Of a DNA stretch of 48,482 nt, positions 34,316-43,057 are shown in pieces (positions within the stretch are counted from its first letter, which is position 1; every line of letters starts with the position of its first letter). Location of the stretch: the NCBI GenBank assembly GCA_012719955.1, contig JAAXZI010000261.1:1-48482 (forward strand), written 5' to 3'. The position numbers were made by a program, and so were the translations under genes. The notes beneath the pieces are model-generated. The model was not told the origin of the DNA and did not search any database. It was given only the letters and a program-made list of their open reading frames with translations. Origin of the DNA: Phycisphaerae bacterium (GTDB taxonomy: Bacteria; Planctomycetota; Phycisphaerae; UBA1845; PWPN01).

Positions 34316-34729
34316 TGTTACCTGTCGGCAGCGCGTGATTCCGTGCATTTTCTGCATCCGGTCGACAGGCACATTAAAAGGGGCACAGTTGTGGAAGGTG
34401 CGACACGGAAAGGCCCCCGTTGCCCGCCGGGTCAGCGGAACACCCGGCACGGCCGCCAGTCGCTCAGGTCAGGTTTGCTTGTCGCTGTGACCAGCCTATA
34501 GTTACCTGAACATCTTCCGCACGGGATTGCAGGATAAAGATAGCAAGATGCTGATTTAGACGCGTTCGCCGTCTTGGCCGGATTCGGCGCCTTGCTGCAT
34601 TCTGTTCGACTTTCGTAACTGTTCCAGTTGGGTTGCGTAGCCAGCGCGCCGAGATCGACCCTACCCGGCGGAGGGATGGGCAGGCGAGCTTGTCACCCGT
34701 GTTGTGCAACCAACGGTTCAAGGGCTCCG
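34316..34729. other. Divergent regulatory region between ndh and actA
   Basis: About 410 bp that must carry the promoters for the NADH dehydrogenase (minus) and the respiratory operon (plus). I could not identify a convincing -35/-10 pair in either direction. The AT-rich patch at 34526-34558 is the most likely start region for the operon. No gene is seen. Confidence 0.45.
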
Positions 34730-35392
34730 ATGTCACAGATCTTCCATCCGAGCACGAACACCATCTCCAAGGTCACGCTCCTTGGGGCGGTTTTCTTTCT
34801 GGCCGCCCTGCTGTGGGTCTTCGGCGTGATCGTCCGCTCGCCGTATGTGACGGAAGCCAATGTGGTTCGCCAGCAACCCGTGCCCTTCAGTCATAAACAT
34901 CATGTCGCCGGCCTTGGCATCGAATGCCGTTACTGTCACACCACTGTCGAGACCTCGGCCTTCGCCGGTATGCCCTCCACGAAGACGTGCATGACCTGCC
35001 ATTCGCAGATCTGGGTGGACGCCCCCATTCTCGAACCGGTCCGGGCAAGTTATCGAACCGACCAGTCCATCGAATGGACGCGGGTGAACGATCTGCCTGA
35101 CTTCGCCTATTTCAACCACAGCATCCATGTGAAAAAAGGGATCGGCTGCGAAACCTGTCACGGGCCCGTGGACGACATGGCCCTGGCCTGGCGGGCCAAC
35201 TCCTTGAACATGGAATGGTGCCTCGACTGCCACCGCGATCCGGCCCGGTATGTCCGGCCGCGCGACAAGGTGTTTGAAATCGGATACAAGCCCGCGGAAG
35301 ACCAGCGCGTCCTGGGTGAGCGACTGATGAAGGAATACGCGATCGACACCCAGCGGGCGGTGTTGATGAACTGCTCGACGTGCCATCGATGA
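34730..35392 (+). CDS. actA: Alternative complex III subunit ActA, pentaheme cytochrome c
   Basis: A 220-residue protein with one N-terminal membrane helix (VTLLGAVFFLAALLWVFGV) and five CxxCH heme sites: CRYCH, CMTCH, CETCH, CLDCH and CSTCH. This matches ActA, the pentaheme subunit of the quinol-oxidising alternative complex III, which replaces bc1 in many bacteria. Distal His residues (FSHKHH, YFNHSIH) fit bis-His hemes. The open frame upstream of 34730 is not conserved; MSQIFHPSTN has aggg 7 nt upstream. Its stop overlaps the next start as ATGA at 35389. Confidence 0.93.
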   Translation: MSQIFHPSTNTISKVTLLGAVFFLAALLWVFGVIVRSPYVTEANVVRQQPVPFSHKHHVAGLGIECRYCHTTVETSAFAGMPSTKTCMTCHSQIWVDAPILEPVRASYRTDQSIEWTRVNDLPDFAYFNHSIHVKKGIGCETCHGPVDDMALAWRANSLNMEWCLDCHRDPARYVRPRDKVFEIGYKPAEDQRVLGERLMKEYAIDTQRAVLMNCSTCHR

Positions 35393-38300
35393 ATGACATG
35401 AACCACAGCCGCCGCGACATTCAGCTTCCCGTGATTCACCCCTCCGGCACGGCCCATGACGCCGTGGCCTGCGAGGCATCCGCCCATCCCGGGCCGGAAT
35501 TCTGGCGCAGCCTCGACGAGCTCGCCGGGACTCCCGAGTTCGAGGAATACCTCCATCGCGAGTTCCCCGACAACGCCTCCGAGTGGATGGACCCGGTGGG
35601 CCGGCGTCAGTTCCTCAAGCTGATGGGCGCCTCTCTGTCCCTGGCCGGGCTGGCCAGTTGCACGCGTCAGCCGACCGAGAAGATCGTGCCCTACGTGCAG
35701 CCGCCCGAGCAGATCGTGCCGGGCAAGCCGCTCTTCTACGCGACGGCCATGCCCCGAGGCGGGCTGGGATTTCCCGTTACCGCCGAGAGCCACATGGGCC
35801 GGCCCATCAAGATCGAGGGCAACGAAATACATCCGGCCAGCCTGGGCGCAACAGACGCCTTCGCACAGGCCTCCATTCTCCAGCTTTACGATCCCGACCG
35901 GTCGCGCACCGTCACCCGTGTGGGGCAGATCTCCACCTGGACGGAGTTCCTGGGCGCCCTGGCCCTCGAATTGGAGGAGCAGCGCGGCCTGGAACCGAAA
36001 GGTCGCGGCCTGCGACTGCTGACCGGCCCGGTGAGTTCCCCCACGCTGACCGCCCACATCCAGACGCTGCTGAAGCAGTTCCCCGGGGCCAGGTGGCACC
36101 AGTACGACCCAACGGGCCCCGACAACGCGGTGGTCGGAGCAAAGATGGCGTTCGGTGAACACGAACCTCTTCAAGCTATTTACGCATTTGATAAGGCAGA
36201 GGTCGTGGTGTCGCTGGACGGTGATTTCCTGTGCAGCGGCCCGTACGCGGTGCGCTATGCCCGTGACTTCATGGCCGGCCGGCGCGTATACGCGAACAAC
36301 GGGCGCATGAACCGGCTTTACGTAGCGGAAAGCTTCCTCTCCAGCACCGGGGCGGCAGCCGATCATCGTCTCAAGATGCGTCCCCCGGATATTCCCCGGC
36401 TGGCCCGGCTGGTGGCTCAACATCTCAATATGGGGATTGAAGCCCCCGCCAATGCCACCGACGAGCAGGAGGCCCGGTGGGTTGCGGCTGTCGCCAGGGA
36501 CCTGCAGGCCCATCGCGGCGCCAGCGTGGTGCTGGCCGGCGAAAGCCAGCCGCCCGCGGTGCATGCCCTCGCCTGTGCCATCAATGAAGCCCTGGGCAAC
36601 GTGGGCAAGACGGTCTCCTATATCCGGCCGGCGGCGCCCATGCCGGTCGACGGGATGCAGTCGCTGCGCGAACTGGCGGCGGACATGAAGGCCGGCCAGG
36701 TGACCATGCTCGTGATCCTCGGCTGCAACCCGGTTTACGATGCGCCGGCCGATCTGGGCTTCCGGGAGCTGCTGGCCGACACGCAGTCCAAGGTGAAATT
36801 CCGTGTTCACTGGGGCCTCTACGCCGACGAGACAGCCGAGTATTGTCACTGGCACATCCCCGCCGCCCACTACCTGGAGTCCTGGGGGGATATTCGCGCC
36901 TACGACGGGACGGTCACGATTCTTCAGCCGCTCATCGCCCCGCTCTACGGCGGCAAGACCGACCTGGAAGTCGTCGCAGCCATGCTGGGCATGGGCAACC
37001 AGTCAGCGTATGACCTGGTGCGCGAGCATTGGCGCACGGCCGGGCTGAGCGGGAACTTCGAGCCGGCCTGGGAACGCGCACTGCACGACGGGTTGATTCA
37101 CGGCACGGCTTCGCCGCTGCTGACGCCGAAGGTCCGGCCGGAGCTGGTTCAGGATTTGCGACGGGAATGGGAGGCAGGCTCCACTCCCAGAGCAGCGACG
37201 CAGGAGGCCGGCGAGTCGTCCGCCGCTCAGGGCGGGCTGACCATCCTCTTCCGGCCGGACCCCACCATCTGGGACGGACAATTCGCCAACAACGCCTGGC
37301 TGCAGGAGCTGCCCAAGCCGCTGACCAAGCTGACCTGGGACAATGCGGCCATGATGAGCCCCGCAACGGCCGGCAAGCTGGGCCTGGCCAACGAGGATAC
37401 GGTCGAGTTGAAATACCGGGGACGCACGGTCAACGCTCCCGTCTGGGTGGTGCCCGGGCATGCCGATGAGTGCGTCACCGTTCACCTCGGGTATGGGCGC
37501 CGCCGGGCCGGCCGGGTGGGAACCGGCATCGGGTTTAACGCCTACCTGCTGCGGACCACCGAGGCCCCCTGGTTCGATGCCGGGCTGGAGATTCGCAAGC
37601 TCGACGGGAAGTATCGACTCGCCTCGACCCAGCACCATCACAGCCTCCAAGGCCGGCATAACATTCGCGCCACGGACCTCGAAGAGTACCGCCGGCACCC
37701 TGACTTTGCCCAGCACATGGTCCACAAGCCGTCGGCGGACATGACCCTTTACCCCCAGCCTTCACGGGACCAGAGCGAATACGCGTGGGGCATGGTCGTA
37801 GACTTGAACAGTTGCGTGGGCTGCAACGCCTGCGTGGTGGCGTGCCAGGCCGAGAACAACGTGCCCGTGGTCGGTAAGGAACAGGTGCTCGTCTCGCGCG
37901 AGATGCACTGGCTGCGGGTCGACCGGTACTACCGGGGCGACGACCCCGATCAGCCGGAGACGTATCACCAGCCGATGATGTGCGTCCACTGCGAGTACGC
38001 CCCCTGCGAGGTGGTCTGCCCGGTGGCGGCCACGGTCCACTCCAGCGAGGGCCTCAACGACATGGTCTACAACCGCTGCGTGGGCACGCGTTACTGTTCA
38101 AACAACTGCCCCTACAAGGTACGGCGGTTCAACTTCCTGCGGTACAACGACTGGGATAGCCCGGTGCTCAAACTTCTACGTAACCCCGACGTGACCGTCC
38201 GGAGCCGGGGCGTTATGGAGAAGTGCACGTACTGCGTGCAGCGCATCAATGCGGCCCGTCAGGCGGCGAAGCTGGAAGACCGTTCCATCCGGGACGGCGA

Positions 38301-38601
38301 GATCGTCACCGCCTGCCAGCAGGCCTGTCCCACCCAGGCGATCGTATTTGGCAACATCAACGATCCGAACAGCCGCGTATCCAAGCTCAAAGCCGAGCAG
38401 CTCAACTACGGCGTGCTGGAGGAGCTCAACACCCGGCCACGGACGACCTACCTGGCCAAGGTGTGGAACTCCAATGCGGATCTGGTGGGCAAAGAGCCGC
38501 CGGGCAATTTCCGGCCGGACAAGCGTGCCCATGCCAAAGAGCATGGTCATGGTGACAGCATCGAGACGGGCAAAAGTGAAGAACTGAAAACTGAGAACTG
38601 A
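35389..38601 (+). CDS. actB: Alternative complex III subunit ActB (molybdopterin-like domain fused to iron-sulfur domain)
   Basis: A 1070-residue protein. Near residue 75 is a twin-arginine-like region, GRRQFLKLMGASLSLAGLASC, ending in a Cys suited to lipid attachment. The large middle part has the molybdoprotein oxidoreductase fold, which in known ActB binds no molybdenum. The C-terminal third is ferredoxin-like with four cysteine groups: CVGCNACVVAC, CVHCEYAPCEVVC, CVGTRYCSNNC, and CTYC with CQQACPTQ. These would carry electrons from quinol to the heme subunits. The ATG at 35389 makes an ATGA overlap with actA; ATG 35380 is also in frame. The last residues (EELKTEN) and the stop codon are encoded by heptamer repeats. 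Confidence 0.93.
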   Translation: MNDMNHSRRDIQLPVIHPSGTAHDAVACEASAHPGPEFWRSLDELAGTPEFEEYLHREFPDNASEWMDPVGRRQFLKLMGASLSLAGLASCTRQPTEKIVPYVQPPEQIVPGKPLFYATAMPRGGLGFPVTAESHMGRPIKIEGNEIHPASLGATDAFAQASILQLYDPDRSRTVTRVGQISTWTEFLGALALELEEQRGLEPKGRGLRLLTGPVSSPTLTAHIQTLLKQFPGARWHQYDPTGPDNAVVGAKMAFGEHEPLQAIYAFDKAEVVVSLDGDFLCSGPYAVRYARDFMAGRRVYANNGRMNRLYVAESFLSSTGAAADHRLKMRPPDIPRLARLVAQHLNMGIEAPANATDEQEARWVAAVARDLQAHRGASVVLAGESQPPAVHALACAINEALGNVGKTVSYIRPAAPMPVDGMQSLRELAADMKAGQVTMLVILGCNPVYDAPADLGFRELLADTQSKVKFRVHWGLYADETAEYCHWHIPAAHYLESWGDIRAYDGTVTILQPLIAPLYGGKTDLEVVAAMLGMGNQSAYDLVREHWRTAGLSGNFEPAWERALHDGLIHGTASPLLTPKVRPELVQDLRREWEAGSTPRAATQEAGESSAAQGGLTILFRPDPTIWDGQFANNAWLQELPKPLTKLTWDNAAMMSPATAGKLGLANEDTVELKYRGRTVNAPVWVVPGHADECVTVHLGYGRRRAGRVGTGIGFNAYLLRTTEAPWFDAGLEIRKLDGKYRLASTQHHHSLQGRHNIRATDLEEYRRHPDFAQHMVHKPSADMTLYPQPSRDQSEYAWGMVVDLNSCVGCNACVVACQAENNVPVVGKEQVLVSREMHWLRVDRYYRGDDPDQPETYHQPMMCVHCEYAPCEVVCPVAATVHSSEGLNDMVYNRCVGTRYCSNNCPYKVRRFNFLRYNDWDSPVLKLLRNPDVTVRSRGVMEKCTYCVQRINAARQAAKLEDRSIRDGEIVTACQQACPTQAIVFGNINDPNSRVSKLKAEQLNYGVLEELNTRPRTTYLAKVWNSNADLVGKEPPGNFRPDKRAHAKEHGHGDSIETGKSEELKTEN

Positions 38602-38615
38602 AAACTGAGAACTTG
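38574..38615 (+). repeat. Heptamer array across the actB stop codon
   Basis: Six 7-bp units in register: aagtgaa, gaactga, aaactga, gaactga, aaactga, gaacttg. The TGA of actB (38599-38601) is inside the second gaactga. The array fills the whole gap to the actC ATG (38618) and leaves no normal ribosome-binding site. Confidence 0.8.
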
Positions 38616-38617
38616 TC

Positions 38618-40048
38618 ATGTCCCAAGTTGACGTACCACAGGCCCCCCACGACCCGCATCATCACCCTCCGGTGATTGCGCCGGGGCATACCTACGCGTC
38701 GGTGACCGACAAGATCAGCACCATTGTCCTCACCGAGCCTGTCTCGCGCGGGTGGATTGTCGGCTTCGCCATTTCCTTCCTGCTGACCATGATGCTGCTG
38801 TACGCGATCACCTACCTGCTGGTCAAGGGCACCGGCATCTGGGGCATCAACGTCCCGGTCGCGTGGGGCTTTGCGATTATCAACTTCGTCTGGTGGATCG
38901 GTATCGGACACGCGGGAACGCTGATTTCCGCCATTCTTCTGCTGCTGCATCAGGAATGGCGGACCTCCATCAACCGCTTCGCGGAGGCGATGACGCTGTT
39001 TGCGGTGGCTTGCGCGGGCCTGTTCCCGCTGATCCACATGGGCCGGCCGTGGCTGTTCTACTGGCTGCTGCCGTACCCCAACACCATGCAGCTCTGGCCG
39101 CAGTTCCGCAGCCCGCTGGTGTGGGACGTGTTCGCGGTATCCACCTATGCGACCGTATCGCTGTTGTTCTGGTACGTGGGGCTGATCCCGGATCTGGCCA
39201 CGCTGCGCGACCGCTCGCACCGCCGCTCCGGACGGCTTATCTACGGTGCGCTGGCCCTGGGCTGGCGCGGCTCGGCCCGGCACTGGTTCCGCTACCAGAC
39301 GGCTTACCTGCTGCTGGCAGCCCTGGCCACGCCGCTGGTCGTCTCCGTCCATACGGTGGTGAGTTTCGATTTCGCGATCTCGATCCTGCCCGGCTGGCAC
39401 ACTACGATCTTCCCCCCCTACTTCGTGGCCGGGGCCATCTATTCCGGCTTCGCCATGGTGCTGACGCTGGCCCTGCCACTTCGGAAGTTCTACGGCCTGG
39501 AAGACTTCATCACCATGCGGCACATCAACAACATGGCCAAGATCATGCTGGCCACCGGTCTGATCGTGGCTTACGGCTACCTGATGGAGCTCTTCATCGG
39601 CTTCTACAGCGGCAGCATCTTCGAGAGCGCCGCGATGCGGAACCGCCTGTTCGGGCCCTACGCCCCCTTCTTCTGGGCGCTGATTCTCTGCAACGTGCTG
39701 ACGCCCCAGCTCCTCTGGTCCAAACGCATTCGAACCAACGTCCTGATTCTGTTCTTCATTTCGCTCGTCGTGAACGCGGGCATGTGGCTGGAGCGTTTCG
39801 TGATCGTGATCACCAGCCTGCATCGCGACTTCCTGCCGTCGTCGTGGGCCATGTATTACCCGACGCGGTGGGACTGGGCAACGTACATCGGCACGATCGG
39901 CCTGTTCCTGGCGCTCCTGTTCCTGTTCATCCGCCTGCTGCCGATGATCTCGATCTTCGAGATGCGCGAGCTGGTGACGCCACATGCGAAATCGAACGGG
40001 ATGCAGGCCGCGCGGTCACTCGACCGGGGAGACGATGCCCATGAGTAA
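38618..40048 (+). CDS. actC: Alternative complex III subunit ActC (NrfD/PsrC-like quinol-binding membrane protein)
   Basis: A 476-residue protein with about ten membrane helices, of the NrfD/PsrC family. In alternative complex III it forms the periplasm-facing menaquinol site and a possible proton path. Typical segments are WWIGIGHAGTLISAILLL, LIHMGRPWLFYWLLPYPN, and HTVVSFDFAISILPGWHTT, where the conserved His and Asp near the quinol site lie. It starts 16 bp after actB, and its stop overlaps actD as ATGAGTAA. Confidence 0.93.
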   Translation: MSQVDVPQAPHDPHHHPPVIAPGHTYASVTDKISTIVLTEPVSRGWIVGFAISFLLTMMLLYAITYLLVKGTGIWGINVPVAWGFAIINFVWWIGIGHAGTLISAILLLLHQEWRTSINRFAEAMTLFAVACAGLFPLIHMGRPWLFYWLLPYPNTMQLWPQFRSPLVWDVFAVSTYATVSLLFWYVGLIPDLATLRDRSHRRSGRLIYGALALGWRGSARHWFRYQTAYLLLAALATPLVVSVHTVVSFDFAISILPGWHTTIFPPYFVAGAIYSGFAMVLTLALPLRKFYGLEDFITMRHINNMAKIMLATGLIVAYGYLMELFIGFYSGSIFESAAMRNRLFGPYAPFFWALILCNVLTPQLLWSKRIRTNVLILFFISLVVNAGMWLERFVIVITSLHRDFLPSSWAMYYPTRWDWATYIGTIGLFLALLFLFIRLLPMISIFEMRELVTPHAKSNGMQAARSLDRGDDAHE

Positions 40049-40580
40049 GCGTTCGGCCATCTATGGTGTGATGGCGGAATTCGACCATGCCGAGCAGCTC
40101 GTCGAGGCCACCCGCCGCACGCGCGAAGCGGGCTACTCGCGGATCGACGCGTTCACGCCCTTTCCGATCCACGGCCTCCCGGAGGCGCTGGGCTTCCGCC
40201 GCACGCGCCTGCCGCTGATCGTGCTGGTGGGCGGGATTCTGGGCGGACTGACCGGTTACCTGTTGCAGTATTACTCGGCCGCGGTGGCTTACCCGGTCAA
40301 CGTCGGCGGCCGGCCCCTGAACAGTTGGCCGTCCTTTATTCCCGTGACCTTCGAGATGACCGTGCTGATCGCGGCGATCAGCGCGGTGCTGGGCATGCTG
40401 GCCCTCAACGGGCTGCCGCAGCCGTATCACCCGGTCTTCAATGTGCCCAGGTTCGCGCTGGCCAGCCGGGACCGGTTCTTCCTGCTGGTCGAGGCTCGCG
40501 ACCCCCACTACGACCACGACAGCACGTGGAAGTTCCTGGAGAGTCTGGGCGCGCGCGAGGTGTTTGACGTTGAGCATTGA
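40041..40580 (+). CDS. actD: Alternative complex III subunit ActD (DUF3341)
   Basis: A 179-residue membrane protein with two helices (LIVLVGGILGGLTGYLLQYY and a second at VTFEMTVLIAAISAVLGML) and a ferredoxin-like soluble part at each end. The opening YGVMAEFDHAEQLVEA, the YPVNVGGRPLNSWPSFIPVTFE block (read in two pieces), and the ending LESLGAREV are diagnostic of DUF3341/ActD. The ATG at 40041 has ggggag 9 nt upstream and overlaps the actC stop; ATG 40035 is an alternative. A purine-rich heptamer stretch starts shortly after its stop. Confidence 0.93.
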   Translation: MSKRSAIYGVMAEFDHAEQLVEATRRTREAGYSRIDAFTPFPIHGLPEALGFRRTRLPLIVLVGGILGGLTGYLLQYYSAAVAYPVNVGGRPLNSWPSFIPVTFEMTVLIAAISAVLGMLALNGLPQPYHPVFNVPRFALASRDRFFLLVEARDPHYDHDSTWKFLESLGAREVFDVEH

Positions 40581-40587
40581 ACTTCCG

Positions 40588-40629
40588 GATGAGCGACAGG
40601 GGTCAGGGATGGGAGATGCGAGGTGTACT
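40588..40629 (+). repeat. Heptamer-like repeat between actD and actE
   Basis: Loose 7-bp units gatgagc, gacaggg, gtcaggg, atgggag, atgcgag, gtgtact follow the actD stop by 7 bp. One unit supplies the possible actE ATG at 40609. Confidence 0.5.
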
Positions 40630-41391
40630 CAAGTGAGTGCTGAGAAGCCACAAGGCTGTGAAGTACCGGCACGGCCGGGCCTGCGCCGAAAGGGTCTGCA
40701 CGCCTGCTGCGCGCCTGCTGTGGCAACCCGCTTTCTCACTTCTCAGTTCTCACTGCTCACTTTCTGCCCTCTGTTGGCTTTGATGCTTGCCACCAGCCTG
40801 GGACTTGCCGGCTGCCGACAGGACATGCACGACCAACCCAAGGCCGAGCCGCTGGAGCGAAGCGATTTCTTCCCCGATGGCCGCTCGGCGCGCCCGTGGG
40901 TCGTGGGAACAATCGCCCGCGGCCAGCTTCGTGAAGATGAGCACCTGTACACCGGCAAGGTCCACGGCCGGCACGCGGAGACGTTCCCCTTCCCGGTGGA
41001 CGCCCGGGTGCTCGAACGGGGGCGGGAACGCTTCGACATTTACTGTTCGCCCTGCCACAGTCGTCTGGGCGACGGCAACGGGATGATTGTCCAACGCGGC
41101 TTCCGCCGGCCGACCAGTTTTCATGACGAGCGGCTGCGGAAGGCCCCGCCGGGCTATTTCTTCGACGTGATTACCAACGGCTTCGGCACGATGTTCGATT
41201 ATGCCGATCGTATTGTGCCGGAAGATCGCTGGGCCATCGCGGCGTACATCAAGGCCCTGCAGCTTAGTCAGAACACCGATCCGCAGATACTCACCACGGC
41301 GGAACGGGTCAGGATCGACGCAATGGCCGGCACGCCGGCAGGCGAAGGCGGACCGCGCCAGGGTGGCTCCACTGAGGAAGGCGGCAGATGA
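40609..41391 (+). CDS. actE: Alternative complex III subunit ActE, monoheme cytochrome c lipoprotein
   Basis: A lipoprotein cytochrome c. A hydrophobic signal ends in a lipobox (SLGLAGC), and the single heme site CSPCH is followed by a cytochrome c fold (HSRLGDGNGM, RKAPPGYFFDVITNGFGTMF, RIVPEDRWAIAAYIKALQ), with Met in GTMFDYADR the likely sixth ligand. It would collect electrons from complex III for the oxidase. Two starts are possible. ATG 40609 has aggggt upstream but adds a 37-residue unusual leader with several Cys. GTG 40720 gives a normal 32-residue lipoprotein signal but has no ribosome-binding site. The true start may be 40720. Part of the signal (FLTSQFSLLTF) is encoded by heptamer repeats. 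It overlaps actF by ATGA. Confidence 0.88.
   Translation: MGDARCTQVSAEKPQGCEVPARPGLRRKGLHACCAPAVATRFLTSQFSLLTFCPLLALMLATSLGLAGCRQDMHDQPKAEPLERSDFFPDGRSARPWVVGTIARGQLREDEHLYTGKVHGRHAETFPFPVDARVLERGRERFDIYCSPCHSRLGDGNGMIVQRGFRRPTSFHDERLRKAPPGYFFDVITNGFGTMFDYADRIVPEDRWAIAAYIKALQLSQNTDPQILTTAERVRIDAMAGTPAGEGGPRQGGSTEEGGR
40733..40767 (+). repeat. Heptamer array encoding part of the ActE signal peptide
   Basis: Five 7-bp units in register: ttctcac, ttctcag, ttctcac, tgctcac, tttctgc. They are the reverse-complement type of the gaactga arrays elsewhere, and are translated as part of the ActE signal. Confidence 0.7.
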
Positions 41392-42587
41392 ACCACATGG
41401 ACACGAGTTTGGGCAACCGGCTGGACCAGATCCGACGGTATGCGCTGTATGCAGGCGCGGCCGGTCTGATCGTGTGGCTGCTGGCCTCCGCCATCCTGGG
41501 GATGCGCGTGGCCCTGGGCGCCTACCTGATCGGATTTCTGTACGTGCTCGGCCTGAGCCTGGGTGCCCTGGCCATCCTCATGCTCCAGCATCTGACCGGC
41601 GGCGCATGGGGACGGATGATCCGCCGCGTGCTGGAGGCTTCGTCGCGCGTTCTGCCCCTGGTCACCCTCTTGGCGCTGCCCGTGTTGCTGGGCATGCGTG
41701 CGCTGTACATCTGGACGCAGGCGGACGTGGTGGCCGGCGATGAGGTGCTGGCCTCGAAGGGCTGGTATCTCAACGTGCCGGGCTTTGTGGTCCGGACGGT
41801 GGTGTATTTCGCCGTGTGGCTGGCGCTCGTCTTTCTGCTGAACCGCTGGGCCCGCGAGCAGGAGCGGACGCCGTATTCGCAACAGTCTAATTGGCTGCGG
41901 TCGTTGAGCGGTCCGGGCCTCGTGCTGTACGGACTGACCATGACCTTTGCGGCTTTCGACTGGGCCATGTCGCTGGAACCCCACTGGTTCTCCACCATCT
42001 ACGGCGTGCTGTTCCTGATCGGGCAGGCGAACAATGCCTTCGCCTTCGCGGTAGGCGTCACACTGCTGCTGGCCTGGTGGCGCGGCGTCAGTGAAACGCT
42101 CTCCCGCGACACCCTTGCGGACCTGGGCAACCTGATGCTGGCGTTTATCATGTTGTGGGCCTACATCGCGTTTTCCCAGTTCCTGATCATCTGGTCCGGC
42201 AATCTGCCAGAGGAGATTCCCTGGTACCTCGCGCGACTGCGCGGAGGCTGGGGAGTGCTCGCGCTGCTGCTGGTGATCTTTCATTTTGCCGTGCCGTTCG
42301 CTCTGCTGCTGCAGGCCGAGGTCAAGCGCAACCCGCGGACGCTGGCCGGCCTGGCGGCACTGGTGCTGATCGTGCGGGCCGTGGACCTGGTGTGGACCGT
42401 GGCCCCTTCGTTCTCGACTCACGGGCACCACGACGGCATTTGGGTGGCGCTACTGGCGCCGGTGGCAATCGCGGGGCTGGGCGGTCTATGGCTGTGGCAG
42501 TTCGTCCAGCAGCTACGTTCGCGTTCACTGCTGCCCTACCCCGAGGAGACGGCACACAGCCTGGACGCTTCCGCGGAGGTGGCCTGA
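41388..42587 (+). CDS. actF: Alternative complex III subunit ActF (NrfD-like membrane protein)
   Basis: A 399-residue protein with about ten helices, paralogous to ActC and the second quinol-dehydrogenase-like membrane subunit. Typical stretches are GAYLIGFLYVLGLSLGALAI, PVLLGMRALYIW, LTMTFAAFDWAMSLEPHWFS and WAYIAFSQFLIIWSGNLPEE. The FDWxMSLEPHWFST block is highly characteristic of ActF. In structures ActF interacts with ActA and ActE. It overlaps actE by ATGA and ends in TGATG with the next gene. Confidence 0.93.
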   Translation: MNHMDTSLGNRLDQIRRYALYAGAAGLIVWLLASAILGMRVALGAYLIGFLYVLGLSLGALAILMLQHLTGGAWGRMIRRVLEASSRVLPLVTLLALPVLLGMRALYIWTQADVVAGDEVLASKGWYLNVPGFVVRTVVYFAVWLALVFLLNRWAREQERTPYSQQSNWLRSLSGPGLVLYGLTMTFAAFDWAMSLEPHWFSTIYGVLFLIGQANNAFAFAVGVTLLLAWWRGVSETLSRDTLADLGNLMLAFIMLWAYIAFSQFLIIWSGNLPEEIPWYLARLRGGWGVLALLLVIFHFAVPFALLLQAEVKRNPRTLAGLAALVLIVRAVDLVWTVAPSFSTHGHHDGIWVALLAPVAIAGLGGLWLWQFVQQLRSRSLLPYPEETAHSLDASAEVA

Positions 42588-43057
42588 TGACCCAACGAAA
42601 CCGGACTCCATCGCCGCAATCCATCAAGCATGGCTATGAGGTGCGCGACACCAACCCGCGCTGGATACTCATCGCCGGCGCCGGGCTCACCCTGCTTGTG
42701 GTGGCCACCATCTTTCTGATGCGGTGGACGCTGGGTTACCTCACCTCCGAGCAACCGGCGGACGCGGGACCGCCCCTGGTGCTGAGAGGATCCCCTCCGC
42801 TGGCGCGCGGCCCCTCCATCAGTGAAGACCCCCAGGAACGCAAGCGGATGGAGGCCTTTCGAGCGAAGGAGAACGAGCGGCTGAACAGTTACGGCCGAGA
42901 CCCGCTCACACAGACCATCCATATTCCGATCGAACGGGCCATGCAACTGGTCCTGGTTCAAGGTTTCCCGGTAAGGCCCGCCGATCAGCAACCTCCAGTC
43001 ACCGGGCCGGCGAATGAGGCAAGCCCGGCGCAGGCGGGAGTTGGAGTGCGGCCTTGA
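42587..43057 (+). CDS. Small membrane-anchored protein of the complex III/oxidase operon
   Basis: A 156-residue protein with one N-terminal membrane helix (WILIAGAGLTLLVVATIFLM) and a periplasmic tail. The tail carries ERLNSYGRDPLTQTIHIP followed by IERAMQLVLVQGFPVR. That LxSYG...IPIxRAMxL...G(L/F)P pattern recurs, as I recall, in small proteins placed between actF and SCO1 in other bacteria. A role in assembly or in bridging complex III and oxidase is plausible but unproven; it is not clearly ActG or ActH. Its ATG overlaps the actF stop, and ggaggt lies upstream, so it is certainly part of the operon. The last 20 residues are Pro/Ala/Gly-rich. Confidence 0.8.
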   Translation: MTQRNRTPSPQSIKHGYEVRDTNPRWILIAGAGLTLLVVATIFLMRWTLGYLTSEQPADAGPPLVLRGSPPLARGPSISEDPQERKRMEAFRAKENERLNSYGRDPLTQTIHIPIERAMQLVLVQGFPVRPADQQPPVTGPANEASPAQAGVGVRP

